From CAWIJJ01 sp963836405 (lineage in GTDB: Bacteria; Acidobacteriota; Terriglobia; Bryobacterales; Bryobacteraceae): a DNA stretch of 64,000 nt. The notes under the pieces were generated by a model that made no database searches, had not been told where the DNA came from, and saw nothing but the letters and a program-made list of their open reading frames with translations. The stretch spans positions 186,001 to 250,000 of the forward strand of contig CAWIJL010000003.1 in the NCBI GenBank assembly GCA_963836405.1. The letters are read 5' to 3'. The translations under genes were made by a program, and so were the position numbers. Position 1 is the first letter of the stretch. The number at the start of each line of letters is the position of its first letter. This document shows positions 1 to 9,126 of the stretch, piece by piece.

Positions 1-957
1 TTCCCCGGCAAGCGCAAGCTGCGCGGCGAGATTGCGGGCAAAGAGGCCGGCGCCGAATTCGAGCAGTACCGGTCGGTGCGGCTGTCGGTGATCTTTCGCG
101 TAGTGGAGGCCTACCACGAATTGCACCACGCCATGGTCGGCCTCGAATATGTGGACCGCTATCAGAAGCTGCTCCAGAACGTGATCCGGATCTCCGAGGC
201 GCGTTACTCGGTGGGCCGGGCGGCGCAGCAGGACATCTTCAAAGCGCAAACGCAGTACGCCATTTTCGAAACCCAGAAGGAGCGCTATCAGGAGGAGCAG
301 AGTTCGAAAAAGATCGAGCTCAACGCCCTGCTGAACCGTCCCGCCGACACCCCCATCGACGTGCCCGAAGAGATGGAAGTGGGGGAAATGCCGGGCACGC
401 TGGACGAGTTGCTGCGGCTGGCGCGAGACCGGGCGCCGGCGCTCGCCCGCGACCAGAAGATGATCGAACGCAGCCGGCTCTCCGCCAACCTGGCGCGCAA
501 AGACTACTATCCCGACTACGTGGTTTCGGGCGGCTACTTCAACCAGGGCGCGATGCCGCCGATGTGGCAGTTTCGTGTGGACTTCAAGCTTCCCGTCTAC
601 TTCTGGGGCAAGCAGCGGGCGGCAGTGAACGAGCAGGAGTTCGCCGCCGGCGAGGCGCGCCACAACTACGAGGCCACCGCCGTCGACCTGGAGGCGCAAA
701 TCCGGTCGCAATACGTGACCGCCACCACGGCGCGAAAGCTTCTGGGCCTTTACGAGAAGTCGGTGATCCCCGAGGCCAAACTGGCGCTCGAATCGTCGAT
801 GGCCGGGTACGAGACTGGCTCCCTCGATTTCCTCTCCCTGTTTTCGAATTTCATGACGGTGGTCGATTACGAGCTGAGGTACCACGAGGAGCTGATGCGG
901 TTTCACGTGGCGGTGGCCAGGCTCGAGGAGCTCTCCGGCGTGGAGGTGGCGAGGTGA
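1..957 (+). CDS. TolC-family outer membrane channel of a Cu/Ag RND efflux system (5' truncated by window edge)
   Basis: The frame is open from base 1, so the gene begins outside the window; 318 residues of the C-terminal part are visible. The long amphipathic alpha-helical pattern, with two related halves rich in A, L, E, Q and R, fits the outer membrane efflux protein (OEP/TolC) family, which forms the trimeric exit duct across periplasm and outer membrane. Its stop codon overlaps the GTG start of the adaptor gene (GTGA at 954-957), so the two are translationally coupled. The CusA-type pump two genes downstream indicates a CusC-like role in copper/silver export. The exact metal is inferred from the neighbours, not from this protein. 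Confidence 0.88.
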   Translation, partial: FPGKRKLRGEIAGKEAGAEFEQYRSVRLSVIFRVVEAYHELHHAMVGLEYVDRYQKLLQNVIRISEARYSVGRAAQQDIFKAQTQYAIFETQKERYQEEQSSKKIELNALLNRPADTPIDVPEEMEVGEMPGTLDELLRLARDRAPALARDQKMIERSRLSANLARKDYYPDYVVSGGYFNQGAMPPMWQFRVDFKLPVYFWGKQRAAVNEQEFAAGEARHNYEATAVDLEAQIRSQYVTATTARKLLGLYEKSVIPEAKLALESSMAGYETGSLDFLSLFSNFMTVVDYELRYHEELMRFHVAVARLEELSGVEVAR

Positions 958-2180
958 AGACCTTCGGACTGATGGTATTGATCGCGGCGGCCGCGGCCGG
1001 CGGTTACGGTTACGGCCGCTGGTACGGCAAGCCGCTGGGTGCGGCCGGCGAAAAGAAGATTGTCTTCTATGTGGATCCGATGCACCCCTGGTACAAGTCC
1101 GACAAACCCGGCATCGCGCCCGACTGCAACATGGCTCTGGTGCCGGTTTACGAGGGTGACGAGGGCAAGTACCAGGCGCGGAACCCGTCGGATCCCGGCA
1201 TGCTCGAAGTCTCCCCCGAAAAGCAGCAGTTGATGGGCGTGACTTTCGGCACGGTGGCGTACGAGAGCGCCGGCGACTCGGTGCGCGCGGCAGCCCGCGT
1301 GACCTTCGACGAAACCCGCATCGCCAAGGTTCAGAGCAAGCTCGAGGGCTGGATCGACCAGGTGTTCGTAAATTTCACCGGCAAGCTGGTCAACCAGGGC
1401 GATCCGCTGCTCACCGTCTACAGCCCGGAGGCCCTCGCCACGCAGCAGGAATACCTGCTGGCCGTCAAAGCGCGAGACACCATGCACGACAGCCCGCTGC
1501 ACGAGATGCTGGGCGGGGCGGAGAACCTGGTGGCGGCGGCACGCAAGCGGCTCGAGTTGTGGGATATCAGCGACGCGCAGATCGACCAGATCGCCGGCAC
1601 CGGCAAGACCATCAAGTACCTGACGCTGGCTTCGCCCATATCCGGCTTCGTGATGGAGCGCAACGCGTTTCCAAAGCAGAGGGTGGCGGCCGATACGGTG
1701 CTTTACACGGTGGCCGACCTTTCCACGGTGTGGGTGATGGCGGACGTGTTCGAGTACGAAGCCTCGGCCGTGCGCATGGGACAGCCCGCCGCGCTGACGT
1801 TGAGCTACCTGCCGGGGCGCGTGTTCCACGGCCGCGTTTCCTACATCATGCCGCAGGTGGATCCGAACACCCGCACGTTGAAGGTGAGGATCGAGTTCCC
1901 GAATGGCGATTTCGCGCTCAAACCCGACATGTACGGCGAAGTCGAGCTGAAGACCGGCGGCGCGCGCAGGCTGGTGGTCCCGCAATCGGCGGTTTTGCAA
2001 TCGGGCGACCGGCAGACGGTGTTCCTGGACGCGGGCGACGGCCATTTCGAACCGCGGGTTGTCAAAACGGGGGTGCAGGCGGCGGACCGTATCGAGATCC
2101 TCTCGGGGTTGAAAGAGGGTGACCGCATAGTGGTTTCCGGCAACTTCCTGCTGGATTCGGAAAGCAGGCTGCGGCAATGA
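954..2180 (+). CDS. CusB-like periplasmic adaptor (membrane fusion protein) with heavy-metal-binding N-terminal domain
   Basis: A 408-residue adaptor linking the RND pump to the outer membrane channel. The GTG start at 954 overlaps the previous stop. Residues 5-20 are an Ala/Gly-rich hydrophobic anchor or signal. Residues 39-66 form a heavy-metal-binding domain with DPMHP at 41-45 and C58/M60; the usual first cysteine (CPMHP) is Val-Asp here. The remainder shows barrel-sandwich hybrid and beta-barrel segments typical of CusB, for example the stretch predicted to start SPISGFVMERNAF. The stop overlaps the pump start (ATGA at 2177-2180). In the family, the N-terminal metal site hands Cu(I)/Ag(I) to the CusA pump; that role is inferred here. 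Confidence 0.9.
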   Translation: MKTFGLMVLIAAAAAGGYGYGRWYGKPLGAAGEKKIVFYVDPMHPWYKSDKPGIAPDCNMALVPVYEGDEGKYQARNPSDPGMLEVSPEKQQLMGVTFGTVAYESAGDSVRAAARVTFDETRIAKVQSKLEGWIDQVFVNFTGKLVNQGDPLLTVYSPEALATQQEYLLAVKARDTMHDSPLHEMLGGAENLVAAARKRLELWDISDAQIDQIAGTGKTIKYLTLASPISGFVMERNAFPKQRVAADTVLYTVADLSTVWVMADVFEYEASAVRMGQPAALTLSYLPGRVFHGRVSYIMPQVDPNTRTLKVRIEFPNGDFALKPDMYGEVELKTGGARRLVVPQSAVLQSGDRQTVFLDAGDGHFEPRVVKTGVQAADRIEILSGLKEGDRIVVSGNFLLDSESRLRQ

Positions 2181-5100
2181 TCGACCGCATCATCGAGCTT
2201 TCGGCGCGCAACCGCTTCATGGTTTTTCTGTTTGTGGCGGCGGCGTCGCTGGCCGGCTGGTGGTCGCTCAAGACCATTCCGCTCGATGCCATTCCGGATT
2301 TGAGCGACACGCAGGTGATCGTGTATTCGCGGTGGGACCGCAGCCCGGACATCCTCGAAGACCAGGTGACGTACCCCATCGTCAGCGCCATGCTGGGCGC
2401 GCCCAAGGTCAAAGACGTGCGCGGGTTTTCGGACTTCGGGTATTCCTACGTCTACATCATTTTCGAGGAAGGGACCGACATTTACTGGGCGCGGTCGCGA
2501 ACGCTCGAATACCTTTCGAAGATCCTGCCGCAATTGCCGCAAGGCGTGCAGACCGAACTCGGGCCGGATGCGACGGGCGTGGGCTGGGTGTTCCAATACG
2601 CGCTGGTCGATTCCTCAGGCAAACACAACTTGGCGGAGTTGCGCAGTTTGCAGGACTGGTTCCTGCGCTACCAGCTTCAGGCGGTGCCGGGGGTGGCGGA
2701 AGTGGCGCCGCTGGGCGGCTTCGTGCGGCAGTACCAGGTCAACGTGGATCCGAACCGGCTGGCGGCGTACGGCGTGCCGATTTCGAAAGTGGTAGCGGCG
2801 GTGCGCGGCGGCAATAACGACGTAGGCGGACGGCTGGTGGAGTTCAGCGGGCGCGAATACATGGTGCGGGGGCGTGGATACGCGCGCACCACCGACGACC
2901 TGGCGAACCTTTCGTTGGGAGTCAGCCCGTCGGGCGTGCCGATCCTGGTGCGCGACGTGGGCACGGTGACCCTCGGGCCCGACATCCGCCGCGGCGTCTC
3001 GGACCTGGACGGCAAGGGCGAGGTGGTATCCGGCATCGTAGTGATGCGCCAGGGCGAGAACGCGCTTGCCGTGATCGAGCGCGTCAAGGCGAAGCTTCGC
3101 GAACTCGAGCCGGGGCTTCCAAAAGGCGTCAAAGTAGTGACGTCGTACGACCGCTCGGACCTGATCCTCAAGTCGATCGACAACCTGAAGCATACGCTGC
3201 TCGAAGAACTGGTGGTGGTCGGGCTGGTGATCCTGGTGTTCCTCTGGCACGTGCCCAGCGCCATCATCCCCATTCTGACGATTCCGATCGCAGTGCTGAT
3301 TTCGTTCGTGCCCATGCGCGCCATGGGGATCAGCTCCAACATCATGTCGCTGGGGGGCATCGCCATCGCGGTGGGCGCGATGGTGGACGCGGCTATCGTA
3401 GTGGTGGAGCAGACGCACAAAAAACTCGAAGGCGCGGACGCAAGCTGGACCACGCGCGACTACCAACGGGCCATCGTGGATGCGGTGAAGGAAGTGGGCG
3501 GCCCGAGCTTCTTCGCGCTGCTGGTGATCGCCGTTTCGTTCCTTCCGGTGCTGACGCTGGAAGCGCAGGAAGGGCGTTTGTTCAAACCGCTCGCCTACAC
3601 CAAGAATTTTTCCATGATCGTGGCCGCGGTGCTGGCCATCACGCTCGACCCGGCCATGCGGCTGCTGTTCTTCCGCAAGGAAAACTTCCGCCTGCGGCCG
3701 CGCTGGCTGGCCTCGCTGGTGAACGGAGTGCTCGTCGGCAAGATCCACTCCGAAGAGAAGCATCCGCTCAGCCGCGTCCTGATGGCGTGGTACGAACCGG
3801 TGGTTGCATGGAGCCTGCGCTGGAAGTGGCTGGTGATCGCGGGCGCGGTGGGCCTGGTGGTGGCCACCGTGCCCACCTATCGCAAGCTCGGCTCCGAATT
3901 CATGCCGCCGCTCGATGAGGGCGCGCTGCTGTTCATGCCCACCACCATGCCCGGAATCTCGATTGCGGAAGCGCAGCGCCTGATGCAGGTGCAGGACCGC
4001 ATCCTGATGCAGTTTCCGGAGGTGGAGCGGGTGACGGGCAAGGCCGGACGCGCGGAAACTCCCACTGACCCGGCGCCCCTCTCGATGATGGAAACCATCG
4101 TCCTGCTGAAGCCGAAAGCGCAGTGGCGAAAGTCGATCCAGAGTACCGACCAACTGGTGGCGGAGATGGACGACGCGCTACGCATCCCCGGCGTTTCGAA
4201 CGCGTGGACCATGCCCATCCGCAACCGCATCGACATGTTGACCACCGGGGTGCGCACGCCCGTTGGCATCAAGATCTATGGGCACGACCTCCAGCAGATC
4301 GAGCGGATCGGCGGGGAAATCGAGCGCGTCCTGCCGCAGGTGCCGGGTACGCGCAGCGTTTTCGCGGAGCGCGTGGGCGGCGGCTATTTCCTCGATTTCG
4401 ATCTGAAGCGCGACCGCCTGGCCCGCTACGGTCTCAGCGTGGACGACGCGCAGATGGTGGTGATGAATGCGATCGGCGGTGAAAACGTGAGTACGGCCAT
4501 TCAGGGCCTGGAGCGCTATCCGATCAACGTTCGCTACTACCGCGATTCGCGCAGCGACCTGGCGCGTCTCGGCCGCGCGCTGGTTCCCGCGATGGACGGC
4601 AAGCTGCAAATTCCGCTGGCCGAAATCGCCACCCTGAAGCTCACATCCGGTCCCTCCATGTTGCGCAACGAAAATGGCATGCTGAGCGGGTACGTGTATG
4701 TGGACGTGGCCGGGCGCGACGTGGGCAGTTACGTTTCCGATGCCAAGCGCGCCGTGCTTCAGAACGTGCAACTGCCCACCGGGTACACGCTCTCCTGGAG
4801 CGGCCAGTACGAAGCCATGGAGCGCGTGCGCGAGCGGCTGAAAGTGGTGCTGCCGCTCACCCTGTTTCTGATTTTTCTGCTGCTTTACATGAACACGAAA
4901 TCCACCGCCAAAACGATGCTGATCCTGATGGCGGTACCGTTCTCCGCGGTGGGCGCCATCTGGCTGCTCTACCTGCTCGGCTACAACATGAGCATCGGGG
5001 TGTGGGTGGGGTTGATCGCGCTCATGGGCGTCGATGCCGAGACCGGCGTCTTCATGCTGCTGTATCTCGATCTCGCCTTCGAGGAGCGGCGTGCCGCCGG

Positions 5101-5365
5101 ACGCATGCGGAACCTGGCCGACCTGCGGGAAGCCATCACGCACGGCGCGGTGAAGCGGATCCGGCCGAAGCTGATGACGGTGGCGACGATGTTCATCGGG
5201 CTGGCGCCGATCATGTGGTCGTCAGGCACCGGAGCCGACGTGATGAAGCGGATTGCGGCGCCCATGATCGGTGGAATCTTCACGTCTTTCGTGCTGGAAC
5301 TGGTGGTGTATCCGGCACTCTACGAGGTTTGGAAATGGCAATCGGTAAAACGGCAGGCTGCCTGA
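2177..5365 (+). CDS. cusA: CusA-type Cu(I)/Ag(I) RND efflux pump
   Basis: A 1062-residue inner-membrane proton-driven heavy-metal RND transporter (HME family). An N-terminal membrane helix at about 10-30 is followed by a large periplasmic domain, a transmembrane bundle with the proton-relay segment GAMVDAAIVVVEQ, then a second periplasmic domain and TM bundle. Substrate specificity is readable. The three methionines that line the E. coli CusA copper/silver site (M573, M623, M672) have counterparts M587 (LLFMPTT), M637 (PLSMMET) and M687 (RIDMLTTG), with spacings of 50 and 50 residues against 50 and 49. This argues for monovalent Cu/Ag rather than the Co/Zn/Cd of CzcA. The gene is coupled by a 4-bp overlap to the adaptor. 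Confidence 0.93.
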   Translation: MIDRIIELSARNRFMVFLFVAAASLAGWWSLKTIPLDAIPDLSDTQVIVYSRWDRSPDILEDQVTYPIVSAMLGAPKVKDVRGFSDFGYSYVYIIFEEGTDIYWARSRTLEYLSKILPQLPQGVQTELGPDATGVGWVFQYALVDSSGKHNLAELRSLQDWFLRYQLQAVPGVAEVAPLGGFVRQYQVNVDPNRLAAYGVPISKVVAAVRGGNNDVGGRLVEFSGREYMVRGRGYARTTDDLANLSLGVSPSGVPILVRDVGTVTLGPDIRRGVSDLDGKGEVVSGIVVMRQGENALAVIERVKAKLRELEPGLPKGVKVVTSYDRSDLILKSIDNLKHTLLEELVVVGLVILVFLWHVPSAIIPILTIPIAVLISFVPMRAMGISSNIMSLGGIAIAVGAMVDAAIVVVEQTHKKLEGADASWTTRDYQRAIVDAVKEVGGPSFFALLVIAVSFLPVLTLEAQEGRLFKPLAYTKNFSMIVAAVLAITLDPAMRLLFFRKENFRLRPRWLASLVNGVLVGKIHSEEKHPLSRVLMAWYEPVVAWSLRWKWLVIAGAVGLVVATVPTYRKLGSEFMPPLDEGALLFMPTTMPGISIAEAQRLMQVQDRILMQFPEVERVTGKAGRAETPTDPAPLSMMETIVLLKPKAQWRKSIQSTDQLVAEMDDALRIPGVSNAWTMPIRNRIDMLTTGVRTPVGIKIYGHDLQQIERIGGEIERVLPQVPGTRSVFAERVGGGYFLDFDLKRDRLARYGLSVDDAQMVVMNAIGGENVSTAIQGLERYPINVRYYRDSRSDLARLGRALVPAMDGKLQIPLAEIATLKLTSGPSMLRNENGMLSGYVYVDVAGRDVGSYVSDAKRAVLQNVQLPTGYTLSWSGQYEAMERVRERLKVVLPLTLFLIFLLLYMNTKSTAKTMLILMAVPFSAVGAIWLLYLLGYNMSIGVWVGLIALMGVDAETGVFMLLYLDLAFEERRAAGRMRNLADLREAITHGAVKRIRPKLMTVATMFIGLAPIMWSSGTGADVMKRIAAPMIGGIFTSFVLELVVYPALYEVWKWQSVKRQAA

Positions 5366-6015
5366 TCGCAGCCATGGGAATGTGGGCCTCGGCCGCGCAG
5401 TTTTCCGTGCGGCACGACCACTTGCAGGGCGGATGCGACGGCGTGCTCACGGTCAACGAAGACGGCGTGCGCTATGCAGGAGAAGACGGGCACTCCTGGA
5501 AATGGCCTTACGGGGAAATCCAGCAGTTCAAGCTGGAATCCGACCGCATCGAAATCGTGACCTACCGGGATAATCTCTGGCGGCTCGGCGCGGACCGGGA
5601 ATATCGGTTCGACGGCAAAGTGCCCGCGGCCGAGCTATACGAGCTGCTGCGGAACCGCCTGGACCAGCGCTTTGTGGCGGCGCTCGCCGCTCCCTCCGCC
5701 GGTGAAGAGATTTACACGGTACCGGTGAAGCACCAGCGGCGAATGTCCGGATCGCAGGGGTTGTTGACCTTCGGGTCCGACGCGGTGGTGTATTCCACCG
5801 ATGCGCGCGGCGAATCGCGCACGTGGCGCTACGGCGACATCGAGAACATCAGCAGTTCGGGGCCGTTCCAATTGACGCTTACGACGTTCGAGCGGGCCCG
5901 CTCGCACTACGGCGACCGCAAGGGCTTCAACTTTCAATTGAAGGAGCCCATCACGGAAGCAAAGTACAACCAGCTCTGGTTACAGATCGAAAGGAAGAAC
6001 GGAAAAATTCAATGA
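5335..6015 (+). CDS. Secreted protein of unknown function in the cus operon
   Basis: A 226-residue protein starting at ATG 5335, inside the last 31 bp of the pump gene. A signal peptide is visible (residues 1-21, ending ASAAQF). The mature part consists of two similar beta-rich halves, each with a pattern 'G.L.....V.Y......S..W.Y.(E/D)I', near residues 35-65 and 140-175. This suggests a duplicated PH-like or GRAM-like beta fold. No metal-binding cysteines or methionine clusters stand out. The stop overlaps the next start (ATGA at 6012-6015). The operon position suggests a periplasmic accessory role in metal export, but I do not recognise the family. Confidence 0.75.
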   Translation: MAIGKTAGCLIAAMGMWASAAQFSVRHDHLQGGCDGVLTVNEDGVRYAGEDGHSWKWPYGEIQQFKLESDRIEIVTYRDNLWRLGADREYRFDGKVPAAELYELLRNRLDQRFVAALAAPSAGEEIYTVPVKHQRRMSGSQGLLTFGSDAVVYSTDARGESRTWRYGDIENISSSGPFQLTLTTFERARSHYGDRKGFNFQLKEPITEAKYNQLWLQIERKNGKIQ

Positions 6016-6338
6016 AAAAACAGATCGCAATCGCAATGATTTCGGGCGCGCTGCTCATGGCCGCTCCGGCTTCGCAGACATTCACCGGCGTGATCACGGA
6101 CGAAATGTGCGGCAAGCCCGACCACAAAGCCATGAACATGGGCAGCGATGAAAAGTGCGTCACCGAGTGCGTCAAGGGCATGGGCTCGAAATACGCCCTG
6201 CACGACGGGAAAGCGCTCTACAAGCTCAGCGACCAGAAGATGCCGGCGGCCTTTGCGGCCAAGAAGGTAACCGTCACCGGCACGCTCAACGAGAAGACGA
6301 AGACGATCCAGGTGGAGAAGATCGTAGCCGCGAAGTAG
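6012..6338 (+). CDS. Small secreted cysteine-containing protein (DUF5818-like)
   Basis: A 108-residue protein with a clear signal peptide (MKKQIAIAMISG to about residue 20). The mature protein starts with TFTGVITDEMCG and has Cys33, Cys49 and Cys53 in a Met/His/Cys-rich stretch (31-60) that could bind a metal, followed by an OB-like segment (KKVTVTGTLNEKTKTIQV). Small secreted proteins of this pattern are frequent in Acidobacteriota (recalled, not searched). It is the last gene of the coupled chain that begins with the efflux channel. A periplasmic copper-binding or sensing role is plausible from its residues and context but is inference. Confidence 0.75.
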   Translation: MKKQIAIAMISGALLMAAPASQTFTGVITDEMCGKPDHKAMNMGSDEKCVTECVKGMGSKYALHDGKALYKLSDQKMPAAFAAKKVTVTGTLNEKTKTIQVEKIVAAK

Positions 6339-6398
6339 GTTGGGTGCACGAGTCTGAGCGTCCCCCGTTCGGGTGACGCGAAGGCCGGCACCGGGCGC

Positions 6399-6411
6399 TA
6401 AGATCGAGCGC
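6399..6411 (+). promoter_or_regulatory. Candidate -10 element (TAAGAT) giving a leaderless kinase transcript
   Basis: TAAGAT at 6399-6404 lies 7 nt before the ATG at 6412 and no Shine-Dalgarno sequence is present. Transcription would start at or next to the start codon. No convincing -35 element is seen. Confidence 0.4.
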
Positions 6412-7630
6412 ATGAACCTGCGAAGGTTGTTCGCGGTGGATGGCGCGGCAATGCTGGCCATCGGCCTCGGGCTGGCCGGCTGGGGCCTGATGGGAATTTC
6501 CTGGTGGGGCGGCAACGCTCCAGGCCCGGTCGGTCAGGACAACTACTGGCGCGCGGCCGTCTTCATGCGAATGTTCGGCTCAGCCCTGGCGGCCTTCGGA
6601 CTGGCCGCCCTGGCCATGTGGCGCGTGCGCGAGCCGGAATGGCATCGCGCCGCGTGCCCGTTTTTCTTTCTCGCGCATGCGATCCTGTTCGGGATCGCGT
6701 GGGCCCAGCAGACCGCGATTTGGGGGACCATGGCGGGCGCGGTCGTGGTGGACCTTTTCGTCCTGCTGCAGGCCGCCTATGGTTACTACTGGCTGATGGG
6801 AATGCGGCAACCCGGTTTTCCGTACCCGCAATCGGTCCCACAACTGCGGCAGGAATGGGAGGCGCGCATTCGAGAAGCGGCAGGCCAGCAGGAGCGCAAT
6901 CGCCTCGCGCGCGAACTGCACGACTCCATCAAGCAGCAGATCTACGCGATCCAGACCTTTCTGGCGGCGGCCCAGACCCAGTCGCCTGTGCGTGAGGATC
7001 CCATCGACCTCGCTCGCAACGCGGCGCGCCAGGCTGTGGAGGAGATGAACGCTTTACTCGAGCAACTGAAGGCATCGCCGCTCGAAACCGTGGGCCTGGT
7101 GGAGGCGCTGCGGCGCGCAGGTCAACGCCATTTTCGGCGCATTGCCTCGCGATCGGGAACTCACCCCGGGAATGCAAACCGAGATCTTCCGGATCGCCCA
7201 GGAGGCTCTGTCGAATGTCGCGCGACACGCCCGGGCATCGAACGTGACGTTGGAACTCGGCCCGTCGCCGCCGCATCACTTGCGGCTTTCCGTGCGTGAC
7301 GACGGCCAGGGCTTCCGAACCGGCCAGGAAACCCACGGAATGGGGCTCCGCAACATGCGCTCGCGCGCGGCCGCCATCGGCGCCAGTCTCTCCATCGAAA
7401 ACGCGGAGGGTGGCGGCACCACCGTGATGCTGTGCGCCCCTCTGATGCGGCCCGAAGTCGAACAATACTGCCGGCACATGCGCGTGGCGGGCGGCGCCTC
7501 GGCGTTCACGTTCGGGATGTTTGGCGAGGCCGCCTACGCTTTGCCCGCGACCCTGGGCGCAGCCGCCACCCTGTACCATCTGCGGGAATACGTTCGGTGG
7601 AAGCGGCGCGCGAACGAGGCGCAGGCGTGA
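6412..7630 (+). pseudogene. Sensor histidine kinase, NarX/DegS (HisKA_3) type, broken by a +1 frameshift
   Basis: The N-terminal part (frame of 6412) has about four membrane helices, then a HisKA_3 dimerisation domain with phospho-acceptor His170 in RELHDSIKQQ. The frame is lost near 7112-7114. The ATPase domain continues in the next frame: TLPRDRELT-like linker, N-box QEALSNVARHA, G-boxes DDGQGF and GMGLRNM. Removing one base (7114, in ctgcggcgcgcag) restores a 405-codon kinase. After the ATPase domain there is an unusual hydrophobic tail of about 60 residues. The 3' end overlaps the response regulator start (GTGA), so the two form a pair. This is either a genuine pseudogene or a sequencing error; the conserved downstream frame favours a recent event or an error. 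Confidence 0.85.
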
Positions 7631-8262
7631 GTCCGGTTCCGCTGGTACTGGTGGACGATCACCGCCTGGTGACTCGCGGACTTCGGTTGTTTCTCGAATC
7701 CTTCCCGGAACTGCGCGTGGTGGGAGTGGCGGCGAGCGGCGAAGAGTTGCTGAATCGGATCGGCGAATGGCAGCCCCGGATTGTGATTCTCGACCTGCTG
7801 ATGCCGGGCGGAATCGACGGTCTCGAAACCATGCGGCGCCTTCGCGAGATCGACCCTGAAGTCCGCGTCATTGCCCTGACGGCGTCCACAGACGAAGCGC
7901 GCATGACCGGCGTGCTGCGGGCCGGCGCACGCGGCTACGTGCGCAAGGATGCCGACCCGGAGGTGCTGCTCGGTGCCATTCGCGCGGTGGATCGAGGCCG
8001 CATGTTTGTCGATCCCGCGGCGGTTTCGGCGGTTTCCCTCGCCGCCGCGCCCGGCTCCGAGCTCTCCCCGCGCGAACGCGAGGTCCTGCGGCATGCCGCC
8101 TTCGGCCTGACCAATCGCGAAATCGCGGAGCACCTGGCGATCGGCGAGGAGACCGTGAAAACGCATGTGGGCCGGATTCTCTCCAAGCTCGATCTACAGC
8201 ACCGCACCCAACTGCTGGCCTATGCGCTCAAACAGGGAGTCGTGAAGCCGGAGGAAATCTAG
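7627..8262 (+). CDS. NarL/FixJ-family response regulator
   Basis: A 211-residue protein starting at GTG 7627, coupled to the kinase by GTGA overlap. The receiver domain (1-120) has acidic pocket D10-D11, phospho-acceptor D56 (VILDLLMPG) and the conserved lysine in RKDADPE. A LuxR-type HTH (about 145-205) is recognisable from LSPREREVL, LTNREIAEHL and ETVKTHVGRILSKL. In the family, phosphorylation by the cognate HisKA_3 kinase drives dimerisation and DNA binding. Target genes cannot be read from the sequence. If the kinase is truly broken, this regulator is an orphan. Confidence 0.93.
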   Translation: MSPVPLVLVDDHRLVTRGLRLFLESFPELRVVGVAASGEELLNRIGEWQPRIVILDLLMPGGIDGLETMRRLREIDPEVRVIALTASTDEARMTGVLRAGARGYVRKDADPEVLLGAIRAVDRGRMFVDPAAVSAVSLAAAPGSELSPREREVLRHAAFGLTNREIAEHLAIGEETVKTHVGRILSKLDLQHRTQLLAYALKQGVVKPEEI

Positions 8263-8274
8263 CAGGCGGCGGCG

Positions 8275-9093
8275 TTACGCGTGCGCCTCGCCGGCGCCGT
8301 AAGCGAAGGTCAGGGTATCGGTGCGCGCCTTGTCCCAATCGCGCACCATCAGGCCATGTGCGGCGAAGAAAGCCCGGATGCGTGGCGTATTCCAGCCAAC
8401 GATGTCTTCGAATACCGGTATCAGCACGCTCAAGGCGTCTTCGCTGATTACGGTTCGCGCCGCGATCTGGGTGATGAAGCGGTTTTCGGAAACGGCGATG
8501 GTGCGGCCACCCAGCCGGTTCAGGTGCATCATCACGTGCACGTCCGAACTGCCGTCGCCGACATAGACGATGCGGTCGTGGCTAAGCCCCATGGCGGAGC
8601 GGAGTTCATCCACAACCGTCACCTTGCCGTAGCCGGCGGGCACGCGCACGATGGACTCGATTTCGCCGCTGCCGTCCGCGTAGCGGAACCGCGTGCCGAA
8701 GATGTGGTCCGCCGGAATGATATCTTCGAGAGCGGATTGAATCACTTCCTGCGGCGCGGCGGAGACCACGTAGAAAGTGAAGCGGTGGCCGTCCAGATCC
8801 TGCAGCAGTTCGGAGAGCATGCGGATGTTCTGCTTCAGGCGGATGCGTTTGCCGACCTCCACGAGGTGTTCGCGGCGGACGCGGCGGTATTCCGGATCGT
8901 GCAGCAGCAGGTACGCGAGTTCGCCTCCCTGCTGCACGAGGTGGATCTTGGAAAGGCCGGCGATCCGCTCGGCAAAATTCGCGACTCCCAACAGGTCGCT
9001 CAGCACAATCCCCGAATCGTTGAAACTCAGGGTCTGGTCGAAGTCGCTGACGAGCAGGTAGTCCTTCGGGTTGTTCTTGGAATCTGTTTGCAT
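8275..9093 (-). CDS. HAD-superfamily phosphatase
   Basis: A 272-residue soluble hydrolase. The DxDxT nucleophile motif is DFDQT near residues 17-21. A later lysine and a DGSSD segment (VYVGDGSSDVHVM) give motifs III/IV, so the HAD core is complete. It resembles the HAD-IB phosphoserine-phosphatase-like group, but the substrate is not predictable. I chose ATG 9093 because GGAAA lies about 8 nt upstream; an ATG at 9123 would add ten residues. The region just upstream of 9093 contains the dyad repeat shared with the GntR/LacI regulator's promoter, suggesting control by that regulator. It lies 33 bp downstream of the small membrane gene on the same strand. Confidence 0.85.
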   Translation of the reverse strand: MQTDSKNNPKDYLLVSDFDQTLSFNDSGIVLSDLLGVANFAERIAGLSKIHLVQQGGELAYLLLHDPEYRRVRREHLVEVGKRIRLKQNIRMLSELLQDLDGHRFTFYVVSAAPQEVIQSALEDIIPADHIFGTRFRYADGSGEIESIVRVPAGYGKVTVVDELRSAMGLSHDRIVYVGDGSSDVHVMMHLNRLGGRTIAVSENRFITQIAARTVISEDALSVLIPVFEDIVGWNTPRIRAFFAAHGLMVRDWDKARTDTLTFAYGAGEAHA

Positions 9094-9102
9094 AATCGTT
9101 TC

Positions 9103-9121
9103 CAAAGCTGTAATATCAGCC
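9103..9121. repeat. 19-nt repeat copy 1 (dyad GCTG-N6-CAGC) at the HAD phosphatase gene start
   Basis: CAAAGCTGTAATATCAGCC occurs exactly here and at 9406-9424. It contains the inverted repeat GCTG-TAATAT-CAGC. This copy ends 9 nt upstream of the chosen ATG (9093, minus strand), a position suited to an operator. Confidence 0.55.
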
Positions 9122-9126
9122 ATTGC

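Noticed and set aside
564..953. Extension of the CusB-like frame upstream of 954
   Set aside because: Overlaps the efflux-channel gene; GTG 954 overlaps its stop and is followed by a proper membrane anchor.
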